From NCBI GenBank assembly GCA_965221605.1, contig CBDCSK010000014.1:372001-436000 (forward strand): DNA of 64,000 bases. The letters are read 5' to 3'. The translations under genes were made by a program, and so were the position numbers. Below, in pieces: positions 62,160 through 64,000 of the stretch (position 1 is the stretch's first letter; the number at the start of each line of letters is the position of its first letter). The stretch is from Aldehydirespirator sp965221605. Its GTDB lineage: Bacteria > Actinomycetota > Acidimicrobiia > Acidimicrobiales > Aldehydirespiratoraceae. Below the pieces are notes generated by a model, which was not told the origin of the DNA, searched no databases, and worked only from the letters and a program-made list of their open reading frames with translations.

Positions 62160-63311
62160 TCACAGGCGCTCGAGGATTGTGACGTTGGCCTGGCCTCCGC
62201 CCTCGCACATCGTCTGCAGGCCCCACCGGCCCCCGGTGCGCTCGAGCTCGTGCAGCAACGTGGTCATCAGCTTGGCCCCGCTGCAGCCGAGCGGGTGACC
62301 GAGGGCGATGGCGCCGCCGTTGACGTTCACCTTCTCGTGGGGCACGTCGTGCTCCCGCATCCAGGCCAGAGGAACCGGGGCGAAGGCCTCGTTGCACTCG
62401 AACAGATCGAAGTCGTCGATGCCCATGCCCGTCCTCTCGAGGGCGTACGAAGTGGCTGCGATGGGCCCGGTGAGCATGAAGATCGGATCGTCGGCTCGCA
62501 CGGAGATGTGGTGGATGCGGGCCCGGGGCTCCAGCCCGTGCTGGTCGACGGCCCGTTCCGAGGCCACCAGCAGGGCGGCGGCCCCGTCGGAGATCTGGCT
62601 CGACAGAGCGGCCGTGATGCGGCCGCCCTCGACGAGAGGCTTGAGAGCCTGCATCTTCTCCACCGTCGTGTCGCGGCGAGGACCCTCGTCCATCGTCACC
62701 GATCCGAACGGCACGATCTCGGGATCGAAGCGACCCTCGTCGATGGCCCGGATGGCTCGCTGGTGGCTCTCGAACGAGAAGGCCTCCATCTCGGCCCGCG
62801 AGATGTCCCACTTCTCGGCGATGAGCTCGGCTCCGCGGAATTGCGACACCTCCTGGGTGCCGTAACGCCTGACCCAACCCTCGGAGCCGGTGAAGGGGTC
62901 GTCATGGCCGAGCGCCCGGCCGGCCTCGAAGGCCGTCCCTATGGGCACCATCGACATGTTCTGCACGCCCCCGGCGACGACCAGGTCGTGCACGCCGGCC
63001 ATGGCGGCCATCGCCGCGAAGCTCACGGCCTGCTGGCCCGATCCGCACTGCCGGTCGATCGTCACACCCGGAACGGCCTCGGGCAACCCGGCCGCCAGCC
63101 AGCTGGTGCGAGCGATGTCGCCGGAGTTGGGGCCGACGTTGTCGAGATTGCCGAAGATCACGTCTTCGATCGCCGTGGGATCGACACCCGTGCGGTCGAG
63201 GAGCGCCCGGATGGCGGCCGCACCGAGGTCGGCAGGATGAGCCTGTGAGAGACCGCCGCCCCGCCTGCCGGTGGGTGTGCGCACCGCGTCGATGATGTAT
63301 GCCTCGGCCAT
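62160..63311 (-). CDS. Thiolase (acetyl-CoA C-acyltransferase)
   Basis: This 383-residue protein starts at ATG 63311 behind AAGGAG. The nucleophile Cys is in VTIDRQCGSGQQAVSFAA near residue 90. The catalytic His is in VNGGAIALGHPLGCSGA near residue 335, and the second Cys is in LQTMCEGGGQANV near the end. It cleaves 3-ketoacyl-CoA in beta-oxidation or makes acetoacetyl-CoA. It stands alone on the minus strand between the ERG2-like gene and the sigma factor. Confidence 0.93.
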   Translation of the reverse strand: MAEAYIIDAVRTPTGRRGGGLSQAHPADLGAAAIRALLDRTGVDPTAIEDVIFGNLDNVGPNSGDIARTSWLAAGLPEAVPGVTIDRQCGSGQQAVSFAAMAAMAGVHDLVVAGGVQNMSMVPIGTAFEAGRALGHDDPFTGSEGWVRRYGTQEVSQFRGAELIAEKWDISRAEMEAFSFESHQRAIRAIDEGRFDPEIVPFGSVTMDEGPRRDTTVEKMQALKPLVEGGRITAALSSQISDGAAALLVASERAVDQHGLEPRARIHHISVRADDPIFMLTGPIAATSYALERTGMGIDDFDLFECNEAFAPVPLAWMREHDVPHEKVNVNGGAIALGHPLGCSGAKLMTTLLHELERTGGRWGLQTMCEGGGQANVTILERL

Positions 63312-63486
63312 GGCTACTCCTTGTCGCTCGGGTCTCATTGTGCCCGATTTCGTTATCCCCGACTCATACTCGTCTCGTCGGAGCGGGCAGGCGAAGGCGT
63401 GAGTTCGTGCACAGTCTCGGATACACGTCGGGGAGCGAGTCGCGCAGCAGGCAGTCCGTCGAGTGAAACGGTCCCGTTCACTGGGC

Positions 63487-64000
63487 TCAGACGTTGAGCA
63501 GGTCCCGGGCGCCGGTGTCGCTCGAGGGGTGGCGCAGCTTCGACATGGCCCGCGCCTCGATCTGGCGGATCCGCTCCCGGGTGAGGTTGAAGTGCTCACC
63601 CACCTCCTCGAGAGTGCGGGGCTCGCCCCGGTCCAGGCCGAAGCGCAGCTTGAGGATGTCGCGCTCGCGCTCGTCCAGAGGCGACAGCAGGCGCATGATC
63701 TCATTCGGCAGCATCGTGGTGGCCGCCGTGTCGAAGGGCGAGTCGATGGATCGGTCCTCCACCACGTCACCGAGCTCGGCGTCGCCGTCCTGGCGCAGCG
63801 GCTCCGACAGCGACAGCGGCTCGGACTGGAAGCGCAGCGCCTCGGTGACCTTGTCCTCGGGCATCTCCACCTCGGCGGCCAGCTCCGACAGCGTGGGCGG
63901 GCGCCCGTACTTGAGTTCCAGGCGGGAGCGGGCCTTCTGGAGGCGGGCCAGCGTGTCGCCGGCGTGCACCGGCAGGCGGATGGTGCGGCCCGTGTTGGCG
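63487..64000 (-). CDS. RNA polymerase sigma-70 factor, group 1/2 (5' part beyond window)
   Basis: The open frame enters from the right edge (TGRTIRLPVHAGDTLARL, region 3.0) and covers region 3 (GRPPTLSELAAEVEMPEDKV, LSLSEPLRQDGDAELGDVVED) and region 4 (LLSPLDERERDILKLRFGLD, TLEEVGEHFNLTRERIRQIEARAMSKLRHPS). It ends in DLLNV at 63487. The RERIRQIE helix is the -35-binding helix. It is a primary or close-to-primary sigma factor, but the missing N-terminal regions 1-2 prevent finer naming. Confidence 0.95.
   Translation of the reverse strand, partial: ANTGRTIRLPVHAGDTLARLQKARSRLELKYGRPPTLSELAAEVEMPEDKVTEALRFQSEPLSLSEPLRQDGDAELGDVVEDRSIDSPFDTAATTMLPNEIMRLLSPLDERERDILKLRFGLDRGEPRTLEEVGEHFNLTRERIRQIEARAMSKLRHPSSDTGARDLLNV

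Overview
The window is GC-rich bacterial chromosome. RpoB, the ribosomal proteins, F420/FMN-type flavin oxidoreductases, a Rieske oxygenase, a class III CoA-transferase and the frequent GTG starts all point to an actinobacterium. An uncultured or host-associated member of the class Acidimicrobiia is my best guess, but no 16S gene is present to confirm it.

Bases 1-9,400 hold the transcription/translation core, all on the minus strand: tRNA-Thr, tRNA-Met, an ECF sigma/anti-sigma pair, tRNA-Trp, secE, nusG, rplK, rplA, rplJ, rplL, an inserted tyrosine phosphatase gene, and rpoB, which runs off the left edge. At the right edge the 3' half of a housekeeping-type sigma-70 gene runs off the window.

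Bases 9,500-25,000 are catabolic and transport genes: a DRE-TIM lyase with a GntR regulator; a plus-strand set (FAD monooxygenase, luciferase-like monooxygenase, SMP-30 lactonase, PPOX flavoprotein, and a ThDP enzyme reduced to a deletion remnant); a serine hydrolase; an acyl-CoA synthetase; and a branched-chain-type ABC importer packed into three polypeptides (LivK-LivH, LivM-LivG, LivF). Bases 25,100-35,000 hold an STAND/archaeal-type ATPase behind tandem 30-bp repeats, a MoxR/VWA pair, a 28-codon scar of an alcohol dehydrogenase gene, a CoA-transferase, an amidohydrolase, a Fic protein flanked by 62-bp direct repeats, and a head-to-head Rieske oxygenase / 2OG-Fe(II) dioxygenase pair.

Bases 35,000-41,900 are a taurine/nitrate-type ABC importer operon whose binding proteins are very unusual. 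One is a LivK-type domain fused to an NMT1-type domain; the other carries two tandem NMT1-type domains. The three domain copies share long stretches that look identical, including a 1.1-kb block that extends into the 3' untranslated region. Bases 42,500-46,460 hold a luciferase-like oxidoreductase, a TIGR03792-type monooxygenase-like protein, a 130-bp IS630-like MITE, and a UbiD/UbiX pair; this segment is bounded by two inverted 80-bp repeats.

Bases 46,500-49,200 hold a PYROXD2/CrtI-like FAD oxidoreductase, YqeC, a tiny membrane peptide and a selenocysteine tRNA, so the host probably uses selenium. From tRNA-Sec to about 59,900 the sequence is a patchwork island: orphan genes, a complete IS1634-type element plus a 3' fragment of a second copy, a HipA-like kinase/DUF3037 pair with its own palindrome, a macro-domain protein and a second Fic protein. 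Ordinary chromosome resumes with a lipoprotein, a frameshifted ERG2/sigma-1-receptor-like gene and a thiolase.

Recurring themes are domain fusion in transporters, recent local duplication or gene conversion, and internal-deletion scars of metabolic genes.
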